Translations under genes and position numbers: made by a program
Part shown: one piece after another, positions 1 through 5,072 of the stretch
How the letters are laid out: every line of letters starts with the position of its first letter
How positions within the stretch are numbered: the stretch's first letter is position 1
Origin: VFZL01 sp046734915
GTDB taxonomy: Bacteria > Acidobacteriota > Vicinamibacteria > Vicinamibacterales > CAVVIG01
Direction of reading: 5' to 3'
DNA: 8,682 nt
NCBI GenBank assembly: GCA_046734915.1
Contig: JBKPSC010000503.1
Span: 1 to 8,682, forward strand
The notes under the pieces: model-generated
Database searches by the model: none
Told to the model about the DNA's origin: nothing
The model's input: the letters and a program-made list of their open reading frames with translations, nothing else

Positions 1-99
1 GTCGTGCCGCTATCGAGCGAATTGGGTGACGCGGGTGCTCGATGCGCGCCAGCCGTTGCCGTCGCGTTGCTTCTGGAACGTAACTCGCGCATGCCGTAG
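1..99 (+). CDS. Possible C-terminal tail of an unrecognised protein
   Basis: Frame 1 is open from the window edge to a TAG at 97-99 and encodes 32 residues. The stretch containing LGDAGARCAPAVAVALLL looks like an ordinary Ala/Leu-rich helical C-terminus. Roughly two thirds of its third codon positions are G or C, only mildly supportive in this GC-rich DNA. I do not recognise the family, and so short a fragment could be open by chance. A competing minus-strand frame over the same bases looks less protein-like. The sequence to the left of the window would settle it. Confidence 0.22.
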   Translation, partial: VVPLSSELGDAGARCAPAVAVALLLERNSRMP

Positions 100-467
100 C
101 ATCGGCACGGGCGACGGCAACGTGCCATCCCTGCAGTTGAGTCGAAAGCCCGCTCGCCACCGATCGGGCGTATACTGCCGGGGCATTCCGTTTCTGCTTT
201 CCTGAGCCTCGCGGCTGCCCTCCTTTCCCAGGCACCGGCTCCTCACCAAAGCTCCAACGCGGTGTGTCGCGTCCCTGTTGCTCGGCGCCACGCCTGAACT
301 GTCGTCCACGGAAAGCAGGTATTCCAATGCGCCCGATCGACACCATCGACGTGTCTCGACCGCTAGCTTCGACGGGAACCGAGAAGGCTGTAGCGGTTGT
401 GCTCGTGCGGCTCATCCTCTCATTGGCCGGCGGCTGTGACTGTTAGTCTCGAAGCGCGGGAGGTTCT
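100..467. other. Intergenic region with no supported gene; possible leader of the 468 gene
   Basis: About 370 bases hold no convincing coding region. A TATACT hexamer at 171-176, followed by GCCGG, could be a -10 box, but no -35-like hexamer lies 16-18 bases upstream (bases 148-153 read GCCCGC). If it is used, the 468 gene has a leader of about 290 bases. A 39-codon frame (ATG 327 to TAG 446) has an AGG seven bases before its start and a hydrophobic middle, but resembles nothing I know. No tRNA, riboswitch or clear terminator was seen. Confidence 0.4.
458..463 (+). promoter_or_regulatory. Ribosome binding site fixing the GTG start at 468
   Basis: GGGAGG lies four bases before GTG 468. It favours this GTG over the in-frame ATG at 492, which has no such sequence in front and would lose most of the hydrophobic N-terminus. 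Confidence 0.6.
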
Positions 468-1304
468 GTGACGGTCGTCGTGTCTCTCATCATGGTTGTG
501 CTCGTCGTGAGTGAGACCTGGCGCATGCAGGACCACGCCGTGGTGCGATCGTCCGAATCAGAGGGTGCTTCGCCAACGCTCGAGGACGCGCAGCGGTCGT
601 TCTACAGCGGTCACTACGAAAACGCCAGCGCGCTTTCCGTGAGTCTGTGCGCGGCGGGTGCCGACAACGACCTCGAAGCCTGCGAGCTGCGCACCTCGAG
701 TCTGCACTTCCAGATTCGGAGAGCAATGGGCGAATCAGCGGACCGCGAACGCGCCTGGACGATGTGCGCCACTTGCCCTGACCTCCTTTCGGTGTTCATC
801 GCCGACACCAATCGCGCGCGCGCGCTCGCACGGACACGGCTCCAGCGGAATCCGGACGACGAGGCGGCCCAGTTTCTGTTGGGCAAGATCGACCTCAACT
901 ACGTCTGGCTTCAGCTCGGCACGCGTGGACGCAAGACCGGTTGGGACGAGTATTGGGAGGCGAGGACGTCCCTGGACAAAGTGCTCGAACGCAATCCTGG
1001 GCATCTTCGCGCGCGCGTCGCGCGTGCGTGGATTGACTACATCGTCGGCACGAAGATGCCCAGAGGAACACGCTGGCTGCTCGGTGGCGGCAGCAAGAAG
1101 AACGGGCTGCGGGCGGTTCGCGAGGCGGCCAGCAGCGATGGTGACTTCTTCGAGCGCACAGAGGCGGCGTTTGCTCTCTGGGACATGCAGGTCCGCGAGC
1201 GGGAACTGGTGGAGGCTGTCGCGACGGCCCGGCAACTGGCGCGCGACTTTCCTGACAATCGCGAGCTGACCAGATTCCTGAACGCTCACCAAGGGTCGAA
1301 GTGA
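468..1304 (+). CDS. Exported or membrane-anchored TPR-like protein
   Basis: A 278-residue protein of unknown function. Residues 2-15 are an unbroken Val/Ile/Leu run without a positive N-region, so a signal anchor is as likely as a cleaved signal peptide. The remainder is mostly helical with degenerate TPR-like units: about 36-60 (AQRSFYSGHYENASAL), about 115-145 (LQRNPDDEAAQFLLG) and about 162-195 (ARTSLDKVLERNPGHLRARV), and a last helix pair ending ARDFPDNRELTRFL. A Gly/Lys loop, WLLGGGSKKNG (203-213), interrupts the repeats. Four cysteines are present, including CATC at 100-103. Such folds usually hold partner proteins in the envelope. The gene stands 147 bases before the next cassette, so it may or may not share its transcript. 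Coding status is firm; function is not. Confidence 0.8.
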   Translation: MTVVVSLIMVVLVVSETWRMQDHAVVRSSESEGASPTLEDAQRSFYSGHYENASALSVSLCAAGADNDLEACELRTSSLHFQIRRAMGESADRERAWTMCATCPDLLSVFIADTNRARALARTRLQRNPDDEAAQFLLGKIDLNYVWLQLGTRGRKTGWDEYWEARTSLDKVLERNPGHLRARVARAWIDYIVGTKMPRGTRWLLGGGSKKNGLRAVREAASSDGDFFERTEAAFALWDMQVRERELVEAVATARQLARDFPDNRELTRFLNAHQGSK

Positions 1305-1451
1305 TGGAGTACCCCACAAACGAAGCCGCGATTGTCCTTGCTTTATCCCCGGAATAGGCGCAAGCTTCTTCTAGACCGCTTTCCTGAGTACTGGTCCTTC
1401 CGCACGTCCGCTCCGCGGGCAGCCCTCATCAAAGCCTTTCGAAAGCCTCAT

Positions 1452-2144
1452 ATGTCTTTACGCATCTCGCTCGGGTGCACGTGTCTCTTCCTTTTGACCG
1501 TCGCGGCGGCGCCTGCGCGTGCAGAGGACGCCGGCAAGTACCGCGAGTTCACGCTTGGAAGCACAGTGGCTTCGGTATTGGAGCTGACCGGATCGCGCCC
1601 GTCTGAACTGAGAACGGTGCACGAAAGACCATCGGTGCTGCAGGAGCTCGTGTGGCGACCGCGGTATAGCGCCGGACGAGCGCTGCCCGATGTCGATCCG
1701 GTCAACGAGATTGTCTTCCGCTTCTCCGACGACCGGTTGTATAGCATTGCCGTCTACTACGACCGGGCACGCACCGCCGGTCTCACGCATGACGATCTGA
1801 TTCGCGTACTGAACGATCTCTACGGTGTGCCTCTGGCGGCGGCGAAGCATCACTCGGGTGTCGCTCGCTTTGCGCCGTCGGATGCCGCGATGCCGATTGC
1901 GACATGGGAGCAGGGCGACACAATGGTGACGCTTTCCTGGTCAGACTATCGAGCCGGATATGTTCTCGTCGTGATGTCTCAGGTGCGTGAATCGGCTGCC
2001 AGCCTTGCGACGGCTGCGGCTGTTGCGCTCGACGAGCGCGAAGCACCGGCTCGAGAAGAGGCGAGACGGAAGAAGGACGCCGAAGACCAGAAAGCCGCAG
2101 AAGAGCGGGCTCGCGAAACCAATAAAGGAGCGTTCCGGCCATGA
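1452..2144 (+). CDS. Exported protein of unknown function with a charged C-terminal tail
   Basis: A 230-residue protein. The frame is open from a TTG at 1332, but the ATG at 1452 begins a classic signal peptide (MSLRISLGCTCLFLLTVAAA, likely cut after APARA at about residue 24), so I place the start there. The mature domain (about 28-180) opens with YREFTLGSTVASVLELTG and includes a QELVWRPRY segment and a DPVNEIVFRF...IAVYYDR stretch that reads as beta strands. From memory it resembles unnamed secreted proteins common in Vicinamibacteria; I know no function. Residues about 190-226 are almost all Ala, Glu, Arg and Lys and should form a highly charged single helix. No clear Shine-Dalgarno precedes 1452. 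The stop overlaps the next ATG, making this the first gene of a coupled cassette. Confidence 0.85.
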   Translation: MSLRISLGCTCLFLLTVAAAPARAEDAGKYREFTLGSTVASVLELTGSRPSELRTVHERPSVLQELVWRPRYSAGRALPDVDPVNEIVFRFSDDRLYSIAVYYDRARTAGLTHDDLIRVLNDLYGVPLAAAKHHSGVARFAPSDAAMPIATWEQGDTMVTLSWSDYRAGYVLVVMSQVRESAASLATAAAVALDEREAPAREEARRKKDAEDQKAAEERARETNKGAFRP

Positions 2145-2365
2145 TGTCATTTACGTCATACCCACCGGTCCGGTGGTCGTTGAGCGCCTTATGGTTGTCG
2201 TGCGCGCTTCTCATCTTCTTCGCGCTCGGCAACGCGTCCCTGGTGAGCTGGATGGCACTCATGGTGTCCGCGTTAATTCCGCCGGTTGTGTTCCTCTGTT
2301 TGTGGAACGACGGCCCCCCACCGACCGTCGCCGAGGTGCTACGTGCGACCGAGGATCGGCGATGA
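2141..2365 (+). CDS. Small two-helix inner-membrane protein
   Basis: A 74-residue protein with two predicted membrane helices, about 13-30 and 33-54, joined by a very short turn (GNAS). It ends in a hydrophilic tail, LWNDGPPPTVAEVLRATEDR. The start ATG overlaps the previous stop as ATGA; GGAG at 2127-2130 lies ten bases upstream, inside the preceding gene. A second ATG follows directly at 2144. Its own stop overlaps the next start in the same way. The proline-rich PPPTVAEVL tail, probably cytoplasmic, looks like the functional part, and from memory it recurs with the zinc-ribbon neighbour in related genomes. No function is known to me. Two helices plus a conserved tail would suit an assembly or regulatory subunit, but that is a guess. 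Confidence 0.8.
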   Translation: MMSFTSYPPVRWSLSALWLSCALLIFFALGNASLVSWMALMVSALIPPVVFLCLWNDGPPPTVAEVLRATEDRR

Positions 2366-2562
2366 CGCCGCAACCTGGCGCGACGACCTCGGTGAGTTGC
2401 CCGTTGTGTCACACGGTCGCGCCTGCGATGACCGGTGAGGCGCTGGCAGCAGGTGGTGACTGGCGGTGTCCGCAGTGCCATCAGAACTGGAGCGCGACGC
2501 GGCTCGCCACGGTCGCCGCCTACGCGGAATACTGCGCGGCACGCTCGGATTCGGCTGCGTGA
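2362..2562 (+). CDS. Small zinc-ribbon protein
   Basis: A 66-residue protein with two Cys pairs, CPLC (13-16) and CPQC (36-39), about 20 residues apart. This is the usual arrangement of a four-cysteine zinc ribbon. A short helix rich in Ala and Tyr follows (ATRLATVAAYAEYCAARS). The frame extends far upstream, but the ATG at 2362 overlaps the previous stop as ATGA and has GAGG at 2351-2354, seven bases before it. Zinc ribbons of this size bind nucleic acid or protein; nothing here says which. It has no signal peptide, so it should act in the cytoplasm, perhaps with the tail of the preceding membrane protein. The family is recognisable as a recurring unnamed one but has no established role that I know. 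Confidence 0.8.
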   Translation: MTPQPGATTSVSCPLCHTVAPAMTGEALAAGGDWRCPQCHQNWSATRLATVAAYAEYCAARSDSAA

Positions 2563-2831
2563 ACGCATTCACGATTGTTGGCTCGCAGGCACTTGCGCCT
2601 CGGGCAGAGCGACCAGCGACACCCGAGGAGATTGCGCGCCGCGCTTTCGAGATTTACTGCGAACGCGGCCGTCGGGATGGCGACGACCTCGCCGACTGGT
2701 TGAGGGCGGAGCGCGAGTGCGGTCAGAAAACCGCTTCAGACGCCCCGTTTCGATTGAGAATCCAACCCGATCGCCGCCAGCATTGCCAACCTCCACCGGG
2801 CTTTGATCGCCGACGCGCGCGAGCGAAATAA
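2559..2831 (+). CDS. DUF2934-domain protein
   Basis: A 90-residue protein. Residues about 19-53 (PATPEEIARRAFEIYCERG...DLADWLRAERE) match the DUF2934 signature: an IARRAxEIYxxRG helix, a short loop, then DWLxAERE. DUF2934 proteins are small cytoplasmic proteins of unknown function, common in Acidobacteriota and Proteobacteria. GTG 2559 is chosen because it overlaps the previous stop as GTGA, repeating the overlaps upstream in the cassette; the frame continues upstream to 2466 but those residues are not domain-like. No Shine-Dalgarno is seen before 2559, so translation probably depends on ribosomes finishing the zinc-ribbon gene. After the domain, about 37 residues are Arg/Gln/Pro-rich and end RRRARAK, likely disordered and possibly nucleic-acid binding (inference). 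Confidence 0.78.
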   Translation: MNAFTIVGSQALAPRAERPATPEEIARRAFEIYCERGRRDGDDLADWLRAERECGQKTASDAPFRLRIQPDRRQHCQPPPGFDRRRARAK

Positions 2832-2862
2832 GAACGACCTGCTCTCGGCGCGCCCCCACCCA

Positions 2863-2891
2863 ACGACCTGGCGATTCGCGTAACCTATACT
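2863..2891 (+). promoter_or_regulatory. Candidate promoter of the methyltransferase gene
   Basis: TATACT at 2886-2891 matches five of six bases of a sigma-70 -10 box. ACGACC at 2863-2868, 17 bases upstream, keeps only the GAC core of TTGACA. Transcription would start near 2898, about 35-50 bases before the gene. The hexamer is followed by GGCGG, similar to the sequence after TATACT at 171. Confidence 0.35.
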
Positions 2892-2933
2892 GGCGGTCTG
2901 TTCAGACGCCAACGCTTGAATGACCGTTCAGAA

Positions 2934-3593
2934 ATGAGGTGTCGTGTGGTGCGCCGTGCATGTTTCCTCGCGACTGCCGTCGTGGCCTCGTGCGTATTGT
3001 CCGCGGCTGTCGATGCGCAGCTTGCCTCCCGCCCTGCGGCGGAATGGACGAAGACACTCGAGAGTCCCGAGCGAGTCGCGGGCTTGCGGACGAGCGAAGT
3101 GATCGCCAGGCTCAGTCTGAAACCTGGTGACGTCGTCGCCGACCTGGGCGCGGGCACCGGCCTGTTCTCGCTTCCGCTTGCGAAGGCCGTTCCGGCTGGA
3201 CGCGTGTATTCGGTGGAGCTGGACGAAGGATTCCTGACGCAGATTCGGGGTAAGGCGAAGACCGAGAACGTGACGAACATCGTGCCGGTCCTGGGCAAGT
3301 TCACCGATCCGGCGCTGCCCGGGCGCGACGTCGATGTCGCGTTCTTCCACGACGTCTTGCATCACGTCGAGAATCGCGAGGCGTATCTCAAGAGCGTTGC
3401 GGGCTATCTCAAGCCTGGCGGTCGCATTGTCGTGATCGAGTTCAACGCCGCCGACAGTCCACACAAGGCCGAGCCGGCGCTCGTTGTGAGCAAAGAGCAG
3501 ACAGCTGCCTGGATGGCCGCTGCCGGTCTCGTCCCGAGCGAGGACATCCAGCTGTTTCCGGATAAGTACTTCGTCGTCTATCGCCGGAAATAA
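2934..3593 (+). CDS. Exported class I SAM-dependent methyltransferase
   Basis: A 219-residue protein with a Rossmann-type methyltransferase fold. Motif I is VVADLGAGTGLFSLPLA (67-83), the SAM-binding glycine loop; VYSVELDEGF (91-100) carries the acidic residue expected to hold the ribose; DVAFFHDVLHHVENRE (134-149) is motif II with a following HH; YLKPGGRIVVIEF (158-170) is motif III. The first 28 residues look like a signal peptide, RRACFLATAVVASCVLSAAV, cut after VDA. VASC (17-20) also fits a lipobox, but the hydrophobic stretch continues past it. An exported SAM enzyme is odd because SAM is cytoplasmic. The start is uncertain: ATG 2934 is used here, and GTG 2946 has GAGG (2936-2939) at good spacing. 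The substrate is unknown. It stands alone between a promoter-like site and a palindromic terminator-like element. Confidence 0.9.
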   Translation: MRCRVVRRACFLATAVVASCVLSAAVDAQLASRPAAEWTKTLESPERVAGLRTSEVIARLSLKPGDVVADLGAGTGLFSLPLAKAVPAGRVYSVELDEGFLTQIRGKAKTENVTNIVPVLGKFTDPALPGRDVDVAFFHDVLHHVENREAYLKSVAGYLKPGGRIVVIEFNAADSPHKAEPALVVSKEQTAAWMAAAGLVPSEDIQLFPDKYFVVYRRK

Positions 3594-3601
3594 GAGACAC
3601 A

Positions 3602-3660
3602 CGTAGGCCGGGTCTTGCTCTTTAGACCCGGCGGGTCCACAAATCAGGACCCGCCCTACG
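3602..3660. repeat. Compact three-way-junction palindrome between converging genes
   Basis: Three perfect stems are packed into 59 bases. The outer stem is CGTAGG (3602-3607) with CCTACG (3655-3660). The first inner hairpin is CCGGGTCT (3608-3615) with AGACCCGG (3624-3631), loop TGCTCTTT. The second is CGGGTCC (3632-3638) with GGACCCG (3647-3653), loop ACAAATCA. Only C3654 is left unpaired outside the loops. It begins eight bases after the stop at 3593 and ends five bases before the opposing stop at 3666. It may end transcription from both sides, or be a REP-like dispersed repeat. No strong T-run follows, so it is not a textbook terminator. Confidence 0.75.
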
Positions 3661-3665
3661 CTGGG

Positions 3666-4481
3666 CTACTTTCCGGGGAGCGCCGGCTTCGCGAGGTTCT
3701 CCTCGAACCGCCGGTTCTCGCGCACCGAGCAGATCTGCTGGTAACGCAGGAACCCCGTCTTCGACAGCGTGAAGTTGCGCTCCGCATTCCAGGGCTTGCT
3801 GTAGGCGCCGGGGTCATCTATGACCATTCGGAGCTCGAGCGTGTTGGCGTCGACGCGCTTGTAACGCTCGGTCAAGTGGAGCTGCTCGGAGTGCGGATGG
3901 CCCATCTGATCGAGCCACGTTTTGTCGGTGAAGCCAATCGTGTCCACGACCAGCGTATCGCCGTTCTCGTACCAGCCGATCGAATGTCCCCACCACTGCG
4001 GATCGGGATCCTCGGGGTGCTTCGCGTTCATCCAGACGACTCGATAGAAGGGACCGAGCTCGTGGAGGATGTAGACCGCCTCCGGTGTCTGCACGAATCT
4101 GTGCTTGATCGGCCAGAGATAAATGTGAGGCACGCCGGGCGGCTCGCAATAGAGCACCTGCGGATCAGTGGTGTTGCCAAACTGCGGATCGGGCCCGGTT
4201 GACGTGCGCTCCGACATCGTCTTTTCGCGTGCCCACGGCAGATACGGGATGTCGTCCTCCTGCCCGCGCTTCGCGCCGCGAATGTCGGAGACGCTGAGGC
4301 TCTGCCCGATTCCCCCGCGTCGTCCATCCGGGGCCCAGTCACCGGAGAGGTCAGCGGGCTTGGCGGTAGCGGCGCCCGGAGGGGGTGATCCGCCTCGAGC
4401 GGGGGCCTGTGCACTGACTGCGAGCGAGAACGTGAGGACGCCGAGTGACAGCGACCCCAGGAGCATCAGCCGATTTCGCAT
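3666..4481 (-). CDS. Secreted protein of the DFSGxW-type family (paralogue A)
   Basis: A 271-residue protein. Residues 1-24 form a signal peptide (LMLLGSLSLGVLTFSLAVSA, cut before QAPARG), followed by a Pro/Ala/Gly linker and then DLSGDW (44-49). Further family landmarks are YCEPPGVPHIYLWP (111-123), WWGHSIGWYENGDTLVVDT (163-181), LTERYKRVD (203-211) and IDDPGAYSKPW (221-231). The same landmarks appear in the 6398-7246 protein, so the two are paralogues. The family is expanded in Acidobacteriota by my recollection, and its biochemical role is unknown to me; a lipocalin-like or sugar-binding beta fold would suit the WxGxDTLVV strands but is speculative. Two cysteines, C112 and C251, have counterparts in the paralogue. 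GGAG (4489-4492) lies seven bases before the ATG. It follows the DUF6152 gene by 81 bases, probably in one transcript. Confidence 0.95.
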   Translation of the reverse strand: MRNRLMLLGSLSLGVLTFSLAVSAQAPARGGSPPPGAATAKPADLSGDWAPDGRRGGIGQSLSVSDIRGAKRGQEDDIPYLPWAREKTMSERTSTGPDPQFGNTTDPQVLYCEPPGVPHIYLWPIKHRFVQTPEAVYILHELGPFYRVVWMNAKHPEDPDPQWWGHSIGWYENGDTLVVDTIGFTDKTWLDQMGHPHSEQLHLTERYKRVDANTLELRMVIDDPGAYSKPWNAERNFTLSKTGFLRYQQICSVRENRRFEENLAKPALPGK

Positions 4482-4533
4482 GCGAAGACTCCGTTGTGGT
4501 TCACGCGTACGCGACGCGTATGCTCTACGCCTT

Positions 4534-4551
4534 CACGCACACCGATGCGTG
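4534..4551 (-). other. Small hairpin in the gap between two leftward genes
   Basis: CACGCA (4534-4539) pairs with TGCGTG (4546-4551) around a six-base loop, directly after the DUF6152 stop in the leftward direction. No T-run follows. It may weaken transcription into the next gene or protect the 3' end of an upstream fragment. Beside it, ACGCGTA occurs twice (4503-4509 and 4514-4520), 11 bases apart, which could be a binding site or chance. Confidence 0.3.
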
Positions 4552-4562
4552 CGTCCCGATGT

Positions 4563-4976
4563 CTATTTCGCCGGAGCAGGCGCTGCCGGTGCAGGCCCTG
4601 CCGCCGTCAGTTCCTTGCCGTCGGCCAGCACGATCTTCTGCAGGTTCCCAACCTTGGCGCCATTCTTCGCGGCGAAGATGTAGACGGTGACCTCGTCCCC
4701 TTCCTTGAGAGATCTCCTGGTCCAGCCGCGTTCGATCATCACCTGCGGAGGCTCGGTGGCGGCAATCCAGTGGGAGACCGTGCCCTTCTCGTCGGTCACG
4801 TCGAAGTAGATCTGGTTGTGAGGATTGAGCCACTCGAACTTCGTGATCGTCCCCTTCAACACGACAGGCTTGGAGAAGTCGTACACGTTGGTCGCCCCGT
4901 GGTGCGCGATGAGCGGAGCGGAGGTCGCGAGGAAGCCGATGGCCAGCGCTATGAGGAGGAGCGGCTTGTTCGTCAT
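4563..4976 (-). CDS. Secreted DUF6152-family protein
   Basis: A 137-residue protein. The signal peptide is MTNKPLLLIALAIGFLATSA followed by PLIA, likely cut before HHG at residues 25-27, which would leave two histidines at the mature N-terminus. The body carries the DUF6152 landmarks: VVLKGTITKFEWLNPHNQIY (38-57), a DVTDEKG turn, HWIAATEPPQVMIERGW (69-85), then LKEGDEVTVYIFAAKNG (90-106). It reads as a small OB-like beta barrel. The tail is Ala/Pro-rich. The frame is open far upstream, through the antisense of the neighbouring propeller gene, but only the ATG at 4976 gives a signal peptide. It is the first gene leftward from the divergent control region. DUF6152 has no established function; metal or small-ligand binding in the periplasm is my inference. 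Confidence 0.95.
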   Translation of the reverse strand: MTNKPLLLIALAIGFLATSAPLIAHHGATNVYDFSKPVVLKGTITKFEWLNPHNQIYFDVTDEKGTVSHWIAATEPPQVMIERGWTRRSLKEGDEVTVYIFAAKNGAKVGNLQKIVLADGKELTAAGPAPAAPAPAK

Positions 4977-4983
4977 CTTGCTC

Positions 4984-5012
4984 TTCACCCTTTCATTTTC
5001 TGGGCGTATTAT
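4984..5012 (+). promoter_or_regulatory. Candidate promoter of the propeller operon
   Basis: TTCACC (4984-4989, four of six matches to TTGACA) and TATTAT (5007-5012, five of six to TATAAT) are spaced by 17 bases. Transcription would start near 5019, giving a leader of about 54 bases before ATG 5073. Confidence 0.42.
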
Positions 5013-5036
5013 CCGCTGCATTCGATGGGGATGGAA
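5008..5036 (-). promoter_or_regulatory. Candidate promoter of the leftward DUF6152 operon
   Basis: On the minus strand GATAAT (complement of 5008-5013) is a fair -10 box, and it overlaps the plus-strand TATTAT almost completely. The base window for a -35 box, 5031-5036, reads TTCCAT on that strand and matches poorly. If both are real, the two polymerases would compete for the same site. Confidence 0.25.
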
Positions 5037-5072
5037 GACGGAAGGTAGTTCCGCAAGACCTGGGAGGAAACG

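Noticed and set aside
10..327. Minus-strand open frame of 105 codons in the left gap
   Set aside because: TTG start, Arg-rich low-order composition, no recognisable motif and no ribosome site.
327..446. Possible 39-residue peptide before the TPR-like gene
   Set aside because: AGG seven bases upstream and a hydrophobic middle are suggestive, but nothing shows it is translated; kept only as a note in the intergenic entry.
1332..1451. N-terminal extension of the 1452 gene from a TTG
   Set aside because: It would bury a classic signal peptide 40 residues into the protein.
1987..2361. Upstream extension of the zinc-ribbon frame
   Set aside because: It lies across two real genes in other frames, is Arg-rich and shows no domain; ATG 2362 has a ribosome site and the ATGA overlap.
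3615..4202. Plus-strand open frame of 195 codons
   Set aside because: It is antisense to the DFSGxW paralogue A and begins inside the palindromic element; no domain or plausible start site.
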